The notes beneath the pieces were generated by a model, which saw nothing but the letters and a program-made list of their open reading frames with translations, ran no database searches and had not been told where the DNA came from. The position numbers and the translations under genes are program-made. Positions 1 through 5,275 of a DNA stretch of 16,908 bases are shown piece by piece. Position 1 is the stretch's first letter, and each line of letters starts with the position of its first letter. Source of the DNA: DATFPQ01 sp035264765 (GTDB lineage: Bacteria > Actinomycetota > Actinomycetes > Actinomycetales > Angustibacteraceae); assembly GCA_035264765.1 (NCBI GenBank), contig DATFPQ010000211.1, positions 1 through 16,908 of the forward strand. The letters are read 5' to 3'.

Positions 1-254
1 CTGCCGACACGCAGGTGTGTCGCGCCGGCGGCGACGGCCTGCTCGAGGTCGCCGCTCATCCCCGCGGACAACCAGGTGGCGTCGGGGTGGGCGTCCCGCA
101 GGTCGGCGGCCAGGGCGGCCAGCCGGGCAAACGCCTCGGCCGGGTCGGCCTCGCGCGGGGCCACCGCCATCAGGCCGCGCAGCCGCAGCGCGGAGGTGCC
201 GGCGACCGCCTCGGCGAGCGCCGGGACATCGGCCGGCGCTGCCCCGCCGCGGGA
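1..254 (-). pseudogene. yggS: YggS/YlmE-type PLP-binding protein, inverted C-terminal fragment (runs off the left edge)
   Basis: Read on the minus strand, this stretch gives the C-terminal third of a YggS-family pyridoxal-phosphate homeostasis protein. It begins at SRGGAAPADVPAL near 254, continues through LRLRGLMAVAPREADP and LAADLRDAHPDATWLSAGMS, and ends in VAAGATHLRVGS at base 1, where the window cuts it. MSGDLEQAV and HLRVGS are family hallmarks of the phosphate-binding end. Upstream of SRGG the frame stays open but no longer looks like YggS, because it is then antisense to the second, plus-strand copy. No start codon or N-terminal PLP-lysine region is present. The fragment points away from sepF, opposite to the usual yggS-sepF order. 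It may be a real inverted duplication or an assembly chimera. The family assignment is secure; the arrangement is not explained. Confidence 0.7.
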
Positions 255-347
255 CGCGCACCCCGGCGCCACCTGGCTGTCCGCGGGGATGAGCGGCGAC
301 CTCGAGCAGGCCGTCGCCGCCGGCGCGACACACCTGCGTGTCGGCAG
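1..347. repeat. 99-bp inverted repeat (arms 1-99 and 249-347), fold-back of yggS
   Basis: Base i pairs with base 348-i. The arms match at 96 of 99 positions, with mismatches at 71/277, 82/266 and 90/258, around a 149-bp spacer. The right arm begins inside the self-complementary hexamer CCGCGG at 247-252, which both the inverted and the forward yggS reading share. That is the mark of a template switch or fold-back at microhomology. The window edge truncates the left arm, so the full repeat may be longer. Confidence 0.85.
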
Positions 348-378
348 CGCGGTCCTCGGATCACGCCCACCGCTCTAG
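250..378 (+). pseudogene. yggS: YggS C-terminal remnant in the normal orientation
   Basis: The plus strand encodes the last 42 residues of YggS, from RDAHPGATWLSAGMS through AVAAGATHLRVGS to AVLGSRPPL and a TAG stop at 376-378. This is the expected C-terminus and lies in the expected place, 80 bp before sepF. Just upstream of base 250 the frame stops resembling YggS, because the DNA there is the inverted copy. The intact gene would read as the minus-strand copy followed by the final residues found only here. Where the two copies overlap they differ at three bases, two of them synonymous and one changing Asp to Gly. YggS binds PLP and affects vitamin B6 and amino-acid homeostasis; this remnant lacks the PLP-lysine region and would be inactive as drawn. 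Confidence 0.7.
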
Positions 379-458
379 TAGCGTCGACGGCGAGCCAGGC
401 CGCGGCGCGAAGCGCGACGGGTCGCGGCAAACCGACGACGACGGACGAGGAGCTGGCG

Positions 459-980
459 ATGGCCGGTGCGCTGCGCAAGACGATGGTCTACCTGGGGCTC
501 GCCGAGGACGACGACCGCTACGACGACGACGTCTACGACGAGTACGAGGACGAGACCCCTGCGCGCCGCGACGGCCGCCACGACCAGCTGCACGGCGCCT
601 CCCCGGCGCGCGAGCAGGGCTACCGGGAGACCGCGGCACAGGTGACCCAGATGCCGCAGCGACCGCTGGCCCGGGTCGTCCCCAGCGCGCCGGTCGAGGA
701 GCTGCAGCGGATCACGACGATCCACCCGCGCACCTACAACGAGGCCAAGACCATCGGTGAGTCGTTCCGTGAGGGCGTCCCGGTGATCATGAACCTCACG
801 GACATGGAGGACGCGGACGCCAAGCGGCTGGTGGACTTCGCGGCCGGCCTCGTCTTCGGCCTGCACGGTGCGATCGAGCGGGTCACGAACAAGGTCTTCC
901 TGCTGTCCCCGGCCCACATCGAGGTGACCGCCGAGGACAAGGAGCCAGTGGCCGCCAGCGGCCTGTTCAACCAGAGCTGA
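459..980 (+). CDS. sepF: Cell division protein SepF
   Basis: SepF is a membrane-anchoring partner of FtsZ that bundles FtsZ filaments at the division site; it is essential in actinobacteria lacking FtsA. The 173-residue product has the family layout. An N-terminal amphipathic membrane-targeting helix (residues 1-14, MAGALRKTMVYLGL) is followed by an acidic linker (17-33) and a variable linker to about residue 80. The SepF core (about 84-160) includes RTYNEAKTIGESFREGVPVI and VDFAAGLVFGLHGAIERV. The C-terminus GLFNQS is typical of actinobacterial SepF. I chose the ATG at 459 because GAGGAG (447-452) lies 6 nt before it and because it starts the conserved N-terminal helix. The frame stays open far upstream, but that part runs through the yggS remnant in a non-native frame. 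The yggT start lies 5 nt after the stop. Confidence 0.96.
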   Translation: MAGALRKTMVYLGLAEDDDRYDDDVYDEYEDETPARRDGRHDQLHGASPAREQGYRETAAQVTQMPQRPLARVVPSAPVEELQRITTIHPRTYNEAKTIGESFREGVPVIMNLTDMEDADAKRLVDFAAGLVFGLHGAIERVTNKVFLLSPAHIEVTAEDKEPVAASGLFNQS

Positions 981-985
981 CGCGC

Positions 986-1264
986 GTGGGGCTCATCCGC
1001 TCGCTGCTCCACCTGGTCGTCCTGGCCTTCTTCGTCCTGCTGCTCGGCCGCTTGGTGCTGGACTGGATCCAGACGCTCGCGCGCGGCTGGCGTCCACACG
1101 GCGTCGTGCTGGTTCTCGCCGAGGCGGTCTACACGGTCACGGACCCACCACTGCGGGCCCTGCGCCGGGCCATCCCGCCGCTGCGGATCGGCGCCTTCCA
1201 GATCGACCTGGCTTTCTTCATATTGTTCTTCATCACCTTCGTCCTGCTCGGCATCCTCGGGTGA
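986..1264 (+). CDS. YggT family membrane protein
   Basis: This is a small integral membrane protein of the YggT family. Its role is not well defined; links to osmotic tolerance and to the division/cell-wall neighbourhood have been proposed. The 92-residue product has two hydrophobic helices (about 4-24 and 70-91) joined by a loop with a repeated PPLR motif (54-57 and 64-67, TDPPLRALRRAIPPLR), which is diagnostic for the family. The GTG start lies only 5 nt past the sepF stop, so the two are probably cotranscribed and perhaps translationally coupled. The order sepF-yggT-divIVA is conserved in actinobacteria and in many Firmicutes. Confidence 0.93.
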   Translation: MGLIRSLLHLVVLAFFVLLLGRLVLDWIQTLARGWRPHGVVLVLAEAVYTVTDPPLRALRRAIPPLRIGAFQIDLAFFILFFITFVLLGILG

Positions 1265-1414
1265 CCCAGGCGTCGAACCCTGCCGGAACCGGGGGAAAAC
1301 TGAGGGAAAAGCGGGCGGCCGCGGGCCGGTCGCGGCGACCAGGGGCGAAAGTGCCCGCTGACCTGCCGCTCGCTACGGTGTGCCGGGCGACCCGAGACCG
1401 CAAGAGGTGACCAG

Positions 1415-2332
1415 ATGCCGCTGAACCCCGAGGAAGTTGTCAACAAGCGCTTCAGCCCCACCAAGTTCCGTCAGGGATACGACGAGGAGGAGGTGGACGA
1501 GTTCCTCGACGAGGTCGTCGCGGAGCTGCGTCGGCTGAACGCGGAGAACGACGAGCTTCGGTCCAAGCTCAGCGCCTGCGAGAGCCGAGTCTCGGAGCTG
1601 TCCCGTACGGCGACGGCGGGGCGCGAGTCGGCGAATGCGCCGGGGGGCGCCGCGGCGGCTGCCTCTTCCCCGGCCGGCTCGGCGGCCACAGCCTCGCCCG
1701 CCACCGAACCGGACACGGCACCGAACGCACACCCGACCCGGGAGGCTGAGCCGGTAGCGGCTCGGTCCGCACCGGCCGCGGCGCAGGCACCCGCCGCGCA
1801 GGCACCCGCGGCGCAGGCACCCGCACCGGCGGCGCAGGCACCGGCGGCGCAGGCACCGGCGGCGCAGGCACCGGCGGCGCAGGCACCGGCGGCGCAGGCA
1901 CCGGCGGCGCAGGCACCGGCGGCGCAGGCACCCGCGGCCAGCGGTCCGGAGAGCGCGGCCGGCATGCTGGTCCTGGCCCAGCGGTTGCACGACGAGTACG
2001 TCCAGGCGGGCAAGGACGAGGGCGCCAAGATCGTCAGCGAGGCCCAGGAGCACGCCACCCGGCTGGTGCACGAGGCGGAGGAGCGGCAGCGTCGCACCCT
2101 CGGCGACCTCGAGCGGAACCGGCAGGTGCTGGAGCGCAAGGTCGAGGAGCTGCGGTCCTTCGAGCGGGAGTACCGCGCCCGGCTCAAGGCGTACCTGGAG
2201 AACCAGCTGCGCGAGCTGGAGACCAGGGCCCCGGTCGCCGGCCGCACGCCAGGGGCCGCCGGGTCGGCCGACGGCGGAGGTCAGGGGGCCGGCGCCGGAC
2301 AGGACACCCCCCGCTTCCCCTTCGGCGGCTGA
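1415..2332 (+). CDS. divIVA: DivIVA/Wag31 polar-growth scaffold with a QAPAA repeat linker
   Basis: DivIVA (Wag31 in mycobacteria) self-assembles at curved membrane and directs polar cell-wall growth in actinobacteria. The 305-residue product opens with the conserved lipid-binding domain (residues 1-55), containing MPLNPEEVVNKRFSPTKFR and GYDEEEVDEFLDEVV, which leads into the first coiled coil. An Ala/Pro/Gln-rich linker (about 65-183) includes ten QAPAA-type repeats (124-175). A long second coiled coil (184-271, rich in E, R and L) follows, then a Gly/Ala-rich tail ending RFPFGG. The ATG is preceded by AGAGGTGA (1403-1410). The 150-bp gap after yggT contains a possible -10 box TACGGT (1374-1379) without a convincing -35, so divIVA may have its own promoter. 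Family assignment is secure; the repeat linker is the unusual part. Confidence 0.96.
   Translation: MPLNPEEVVNKRFSPTKFRQGYDEEEVDEFLDEVVAELRRLNAENDELRSKLSACESRVSELSRTATAGRESANAPGGAAAAASSPAGSAATASPATEPDTAPNAHPTREAEPVAARSAPAAAQAPAAQAPAAQAPAPAAQAPAAQAPAAQAPAAQAPAAQAPAAQAPAAQAPAASGPESAAGMLVLAQRLHDEYVQAGKDEGAKIVSEAQEHATRLVHEAEERQRRTLGDLERNRQVLERKVEELRSFEREYRARLKAYLENQLRELETRAPVAGRTPGAAGSADGGGQGAGAGQDTPRFPFGG
1784..1939 (+). repeat. 15-bp tandem repeat inside divIVA (10 units)
   Basis: Ten in-frame units of the form CAGGCACCGGCGGCG start at 1784, 1799, 1814, 1835, 1850, 1865, 1880, 1895, 1910 and 1925, each coding QAPAA. One 6-bp insertion (an extra Pro-Ala) separates the third and fourth units. 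The six units from 1835 to 1924 are identical base for base. The flanking units carry CCC or GCC variants, the usual sign of recent expansion from the middle. Gain or loss of one unit keeps the frame. Confidence 0.95.
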
Positions 2333-2348
2333 GCTCGAACGCCCGTCG

Positions 2349-2380
2349 CGCCGGGGCCCGGACTTTTCGGTGCCCCGGCG
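2349..2380 (+). terminator. Hairpin terminator candidate after divIVA
   Basis: CGCCGGGGC (2349-2357) and GCCCCGGCG (2372-2380) form a perfect 9-bp stem. It extends by CCG (2358-2360)/CGG (2368-2370) across one bulged T, leaving a loop of seven bases (GACTTTT). The hairpin starts 16 bp past the divIVA stop and lies just before the promoter of the next gene. There is no T-tract, as is common for actinobacterial terminators, so activity is inferred from position and stability only. Confidence 0.6.
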
Positions 2381-2387
2381 CAAGGCG

Positions 2388-2416
2388 TTGAGCCCTGTAC
2401 GTCAGACGCCTATCCT
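2388..2416 (+). promoter_or_regulatory. Sigma-70-type promoter for the traR/dksA-like gene
   Basis: TTGAGC (2388-2393) and TATCCT (2411-2416) are separated by exactly 17 bp, matching the housekeeping -35 and -10 consensus well. Transcription would start near 2423, leaving a leader of about 55 nt before the ATG at 2480. It is the best-spaced promoter in the window. Confidence 0.6.
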
Positions 2417-2479
2417 TCCGAGACCGCCCCGCGGCTGCGGGCGCGCCGAACACCGCCCGTGGCGGTGCAGGGAGGGGCC

Positions 2480-3574
2480 ATGGCCAGGGGAACCGGCGGC
2501 GAGGCCGCCACTAGGAGCACAGCCGACACGTCGACCACTCGCAGGGCTCCAGCCCGCTCGGGCGGGTCGCGCCGCACGGCGAGGTCCCGCTCGGCCGAAG
2601 AGCCACCCGAGGTGAGCGCGGCCCAGTCCGCACCGGCCACCACGTCGGCCAAGGTCCCTCGCGCGCGGACGGCCAAGCCGTCGTCGGCGAGTGGGCCGAC
2701 GACAGCCGCGACGCCCGATGCCGCTGCCGTCACTGCCGCCGCGCCCGTCGCCCCCGCGACCGGTGCGGGCCCCAGCGAGCCGGCGAAGTCCGCCACGGCC
2801 AAGGCTGGGACCGCGAAGACCGGGACCGCGAAGTCCGGGACCGCGAAGGCAGGAACGGCGAAAACAGGGACCGCGAAGTCCGCGCCCGCCAAGGCCGGGA
2901 CCGCGAAGTCCGCGACCGCGAACACGGGGACGGCGAAGGCAGAGACCCCGAAGGCCGGGACCGCGAAGACAGGGACCGCGAAGACAGGGACCGCGAAGTC
3001 TGTGCCCGCGAGCTCAGGCCCGACCAAGGCTGCGGCGCCGAAGTCCGGCACCGCCAGGTCCGGGACGGCGAAGTCTGCGACGACGAGGTCGGCGACCGCG
3101 AAGCCTGCCACCGGCAAGGCCCGCACCGCCAAGTCGAGCGCCGCCGGGGCGACGTCAGGTCACGAGACGCCCGCCGACGCATCCCAGCTGCTGGTACGCG
3201 AGGACGAGGCCCCGTGGACGCCGGCCGAGCTGCAGGAGGTTCGGTCCGGACTGGACAGCGACGTCGCCCGGCTCAGCAGCGAGATCGACGTCGCGGCGAG
3301 CGAGCTGCAGCAGCTGCTGCGTGACTCGGGCGAGGGAACGGGGGACGACCAGGCCGACGCGGGCGCCAAGACGTTCGAGCGTGAGCAGGAGATCACGCTC
3401 GCGAACAACAGCCGCGGCATGCTGGAGCAGAGCCTGCGGGCCCTGGCCCGGCTGGACGACGGCAGCTACGGCGCGTGCGAGTCCTGCGGCCGGCCGGTCG
3501 GCAAGATGCGGCTGCAGGTGTTCCCACGTGCGACCCTGTGCGTGTCATGCAAGCAGCTTCAGGAACGTCGCTGA
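2480..3574 (+). CDS. TraR/DksA-family C4 zinc-finger protein with an H1-like basic repeat tail
   Basis: The C-terminal 130 residues match the actinobacterial TraR/DksA zinc-finger family: coiled coil PWTPAELQEVRSGLDSDVAR onward, then ANNSRGMLEQSLRALARLDDGSYG, then a C4 finger with Cys333, Cys336, Cys354 and Cys357 (C-x2-C-x17-C-x2-C). DksA relatives enter the RNA polymerase secondary channel; actinobacterial members such as CarD-independent stress regulators are poorly characterised. The coiled-coil tip reads DDQADAGAK, an acidic tip similar to, but not the same as, the DxxDxA of E. coli DksA. Residues 102-218 form a low-complexity tract of TAK-x-G pentads rich in Lys, Ala and Thr, like the tails of histone H1 or actinobacterial HupB, so DNA binding is a reasonable inference. 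ATG 2480 follows GGAGGGG (2471-2477); an in-frame GTG at 2459 is the alternative. The 3' end overlaps lspA by 28 nt. Confidence 0.88.
   Translation: MARGTGGEAATRSTADTSTTRRAPARSGGSRRTARSRSAEEPPEVSAAQSAPATTSAKVPRARTAKPSSASGPTTAATPDAAAVTAAAPVAPATGAGPSEPAKSATAKAGTAKTGTAKSGTAKAGTAKTGTAKSAPAKAGTAKSATANTGTAKAETPKAGTAKTGTAKTGTAKSVPASSGPTKAAAPKSGTARSGTAKSATTRSATAKPATGKARTAKSSAAGATSGHETPADASQLLVREDEAPWTPAELQEVRSGLDSDVARLSSEIDVAASELQQLLRDSGEGTGDDQADAGAKTFEREQEITLANNSRGMLEQSLRALARLDDGSYGACESCGRPVGKMRLQVFPRATLCVSCKQLQERR
2783..3133 (+). repeat. Degenerate tandem repeat coding a Lys/Ala/Thr-rich tail
   Basis: About 23 units of roughly 15 bp code for five-residue steps such as GTAKT, GTAKS, GTAKA and SATAK. 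The commonest DNA core is GGGACCGCGAAG, repeated many times with single-base changes. Lysine recurs every fifth residue on average, giving an extended positively charged segment. The units are more diverged than those in divIVA, so the array is probably older. Confidence 0.85.
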
Positions 3575-4119
3575 ACGACGTCGCATCCCGTCCCAACCCG
3601 TCCCGTCGCGCCCTTCTGGGGGGGCTCGCCGTCCTCGCCGTCGCGGTTCTGGTTCTCGACCAGGTCACCAAGGCCCTCGCCGTGGCCCGGCTCCGGCCGG
3701 ACCAGCCGGTCCCGGTCCTGGGCGACCTGCTCCAGCTACGGATCATCCGCAACGCCGGAGCCGCCTTCTCGCTCGGCACCGGAGCCACCTGGCTGCTGAC
3801 GGTGGTGGCCGTTGCCATCGTCGTGGTGGTGGTGCGTTCCGCCAGACGGCTGGGCAGCCGCGGCTGGGCGTTCGCGCTGGGCCTGTTGCTCGGTGGCGCG
3901 CTCGGCAACCTGGTTGACCGGCTGGTGCGGGAGCCGGGTCTCGGACGTGGCCACGTCGTCGACTTCATCGCCTACGGCAACCTGTTCATCGGCAACCTCG
4001 CCGACGTCGCGATCGTCGTCGCGGCGCTGCTGATGGCCGTGCTCAGCCTGCGCGGGATCGGCTTGGACGGCGTCCGGCTCGGTGCCGGGTCACGGACGGA
4101 GGACGAGATCCGTGGCTGA
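3547..4119 (+). CDS. lspA: Lipoprotein signal peptidase (signal peptidase II)
   Basis: LspA is the aspartyl protease in the plasma membrane that removes signal peptides from diacylglyceryl-modified prolipoproteins. From ATG 3547 the product is 190 residues with four hydrophobic helices (about 21-38, 81-98, 106-122, 150-168). Family motifs are VLDQVTKAL (about 36-44), RNAGAAFS (68-75), GNLVDR with Asp124, VVDFI with Asp139, and GNLADVAI with Asp153. Asp124 and Asp153 correspond to the catalytic pair. No ribosome site precedes ATG 3547, which overlaps the zinc-finger gene by 28 nt; translation may depend on that gene, or may start at the CTG at 3571, which follows AGGA. The conserved domain is unaffected by this choice. 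The 3' end overlaps rluD by 8 nt. Confidence 0.95.
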   Translation: MQAASGTSLNDVASRPNPSRRALLGGLAVLAVAVLVLDQVTKALAVARLRPDQPVPVLGDLLQLRIIRNAGAAFSLGTGATWLLTVVAVAIVVVVVRSARRLGSRGWAFALGLLLGGALGNLVDRLVREPGLGRGHVVDFIAYGNLFIGNLADVAIVVAALLMAVLSLRGIGLDGVRLGAGSRTEDEIRG

Positions 4120-5035
4120 GGTCCGCGCCCTGCCGGTGCCGGACGGCCTGGAGGGCGAGCGGCTGGACGCCGCGCTGGCCCGGCTGTTCGGGCTGTCCCG
4201 CACCCGCGCCGCCGAGCTGGTCGGCGCCGAGCTGGTGCGCGTCGACGGCAGCCCGGCCGCGAAGTCCGACCGCGTGCAGGCCGGGGCCTGGCTGGAGGTG
4301 GAGCTGCCGTCGGCCGCGCCGGCGGTCGCGGTCGTCGCCGAGCCGGTGCCAGGCCTGAAGGTGATTTATGACGACGACGACATCTTCGTGGTCGACAAGC
4401 CGGTCGGCGTCGCGGCCCACCCGAGCGTCGGCTGGACCGGACCGACCGTCGTCGGCGGCCTCGCGGCGTCCGGCTACACGGTCGCGACGTCGGGAGCGGC
4501 CGAGCGGCAGGGGATCGTGCACCGGTTGGACGTCGGCACGTCCGGACTCATGGTCGTCGCGAAGAGCGAGCACGCGTACTCGGTGCTCAAGCGCGCGTTC
4601 AAGCAGCGAACGGTCGACAAGGTCTACCACGCGGTGGTGCAGGGCCATCCCGACCCGCTGCGCGGCACGATCGACGCGCCGATCGGACGTCACCCGCAGC
4701 ACGACTGGAAGTGGGCGGTCACGGCGGCCGGCAAGGCCAGCGTCACGCACTACGAGGTGATCGAGGCGTTCCGCGCGGCCTCTCTCGTCGAGGTGCACCT
4801 GGAGACCGGGCGCACGCACCAGATCCGGGTGCACTTCTCCGCGCTGCGGCACCCCTGCGTGGGCGATCTCACCTACGGCGCGGACCCGGTCCTCGCCCAG
4901 CGGCTCGGGCTCACTAGGCAGTGGCTGCACGCGGTCCGGCTCGGCTTCCCGCACCCCGCCACCGATGAGTACGTCGAGTTCACCAGCGAGTACCCCGCAG
5001 ACCTCGAGGATGCCCTGGAGCGGCTCGCCGGCTGA
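4112..5035 (+). CDS. rluD: RluA/RluD-family 23S rRNA pseudouridine synthase
   Basis: This enzyme converts uridines to pseudouridine, most likely in 23S rRNA as RluD does. The 307-residue product has an N-terminal S4 RNA-binding domain (about 11-65, ERLDAALARLFGLSRTRAAE to VRVDGSPA). The RluA catalytic domain follows, with DDIFVVDKPVGVAAHP (89-104), the catalytic motif HRLDVGTSGLMV with Asp140, and the C-terminal motif LETGRTHQIRVHFSAL. GTG 4112 is chosen because GGAGGA (4098-4103) precedes it by 8 nt and because it overlaps the lspA stop by 8 nt, so the two are likely cotranslated. The lspA-rluD-dnaE order is conserved in actinobacteria. The exact uridine target cannot be told from sequence. 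Confidence 0.94.
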   Translation: MAEVRALPVPDGLEGERLDAALARLFGLSRTRAAELVGAELVRVDGSPAAKSDRVQAGAWLEVELPSAAPAVAVVAEPVPGLKVIYDDDDIFVVDKPVGVAAHPSVGWTGPTVVGGLAASGYTVATSGAAERQGIVHRLDVGTSGLMVVAKSEHAYSVLKRAFKQRTVDKVYHAVVQGHPDPLRGTIDAPIGRHPQHDWKWAVTAAGKASVTHYEVIEAFRAASLVEVHLETGRTHQIRVHFSALRHPCVGDLTYGADPVLAQRLGLTRQWLHAVRLGFPHPATDEYVEFTSEYPADLEDALERLAG

Positions 5036-5051
5036 CCCGCGCACGTGGGCC

Positions 5052-5118
5052 AGGCGCGTCGAATGCGCCTGATCGTGGCAACAGCCTTCGTTTGAGGAAC
5101 AGCCGTTGCCACGAAGGC
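5052..5118 (+). other. Consecutive and mutually exclusive hairpins between rluD and dnaE
   Basis: AGGCGC (5052-5057) pairs with GCGCCT (5065-5070), and could end the rluD transcript. Right after it, TCGTGGCAAC (5073-5082) pairs perfectly with GTTGCCACGA (5105-5114). A second perfect stem, GCCTTCGT (5084-5091) with ACGAAGGC (5111-5118), shares bases 5111-5114 with the first, so only one of the two can form. This could be a switch-like leader or a mosaic of small repeat sequences; sequence alone does not decide. Confidence 0.55.
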
Positions 5119-5186
5119 GCGCTCTGAGCCCGAAGGCGCGGTTCTGAGCCATCCGGGCCGTCTCAGCGATCACCCGCGAAGGCGCG
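5112..5186. repeat. Three direct copies of CGAAGGCGCG upstream of dnaE
   Basis: CGAAGGCGCG occurs at 5112-5121, 5131-5140 and 5177-5186. The first two copies are each followed by a near-identical tail (CTCTGAGCC and GTTCTGAGCC), making a 19-bp tandem repeat; the third lacks the tail. The first copy lies within the right side of the hairpins described just upstream. Confidence 0.7.
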
Positions 5187-5262
5187 GCCGGCGGGCCCCC
5201 CGCGACACGCCGTGCGGTCAGGACCGACGTCGAGGCGCCACCGGACTGTCGGTGCCGCCACC

Positions 5263-5268
5263 TAGAAT
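5263..5268 (+). promoter_or_regulatory. -10 box of a probable leaderless dnaE promoter
   Basis: TAGAAT ends 7 nt before the dnaE ATG at 5276, which places the transcription start at or next to the start codon. No Shine-Dalgarno sequence is present, consistent with leaderless translation. No good -35 hexamer is seen. Confidence 0.5.
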
Positions 5269-5275
5269 CGCGGCC

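Noticed and set aside
15..458. An extended N-terminus of SepF of about 148 residues
   Set aside because: The extra part reads through the yggS remnant in a non-native frame. A good ribosome site and the conserved MAGALRKTMVYLGL helix place the start at 459.
1316..1328. Terminator after yggT formed by CGGCC and GGCCG
   Set aside because: The stem is only five base pairs with a 3-nt loop and no T-tract, which is common by chance at this GC content.
1784..1939. CRISPR array
   Set aside because: The units are contiguous with no unique spacers, are in frame and code a protein linker.
1469..2383. Long minus-strand frames opposite divIVA containing CLRRR or PAPPV repeats
   Set aside because: They are the reverse reading of the 15-bp QAPAA repeat. 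The plus-strand product is a complete DivIVA with conserved ends.
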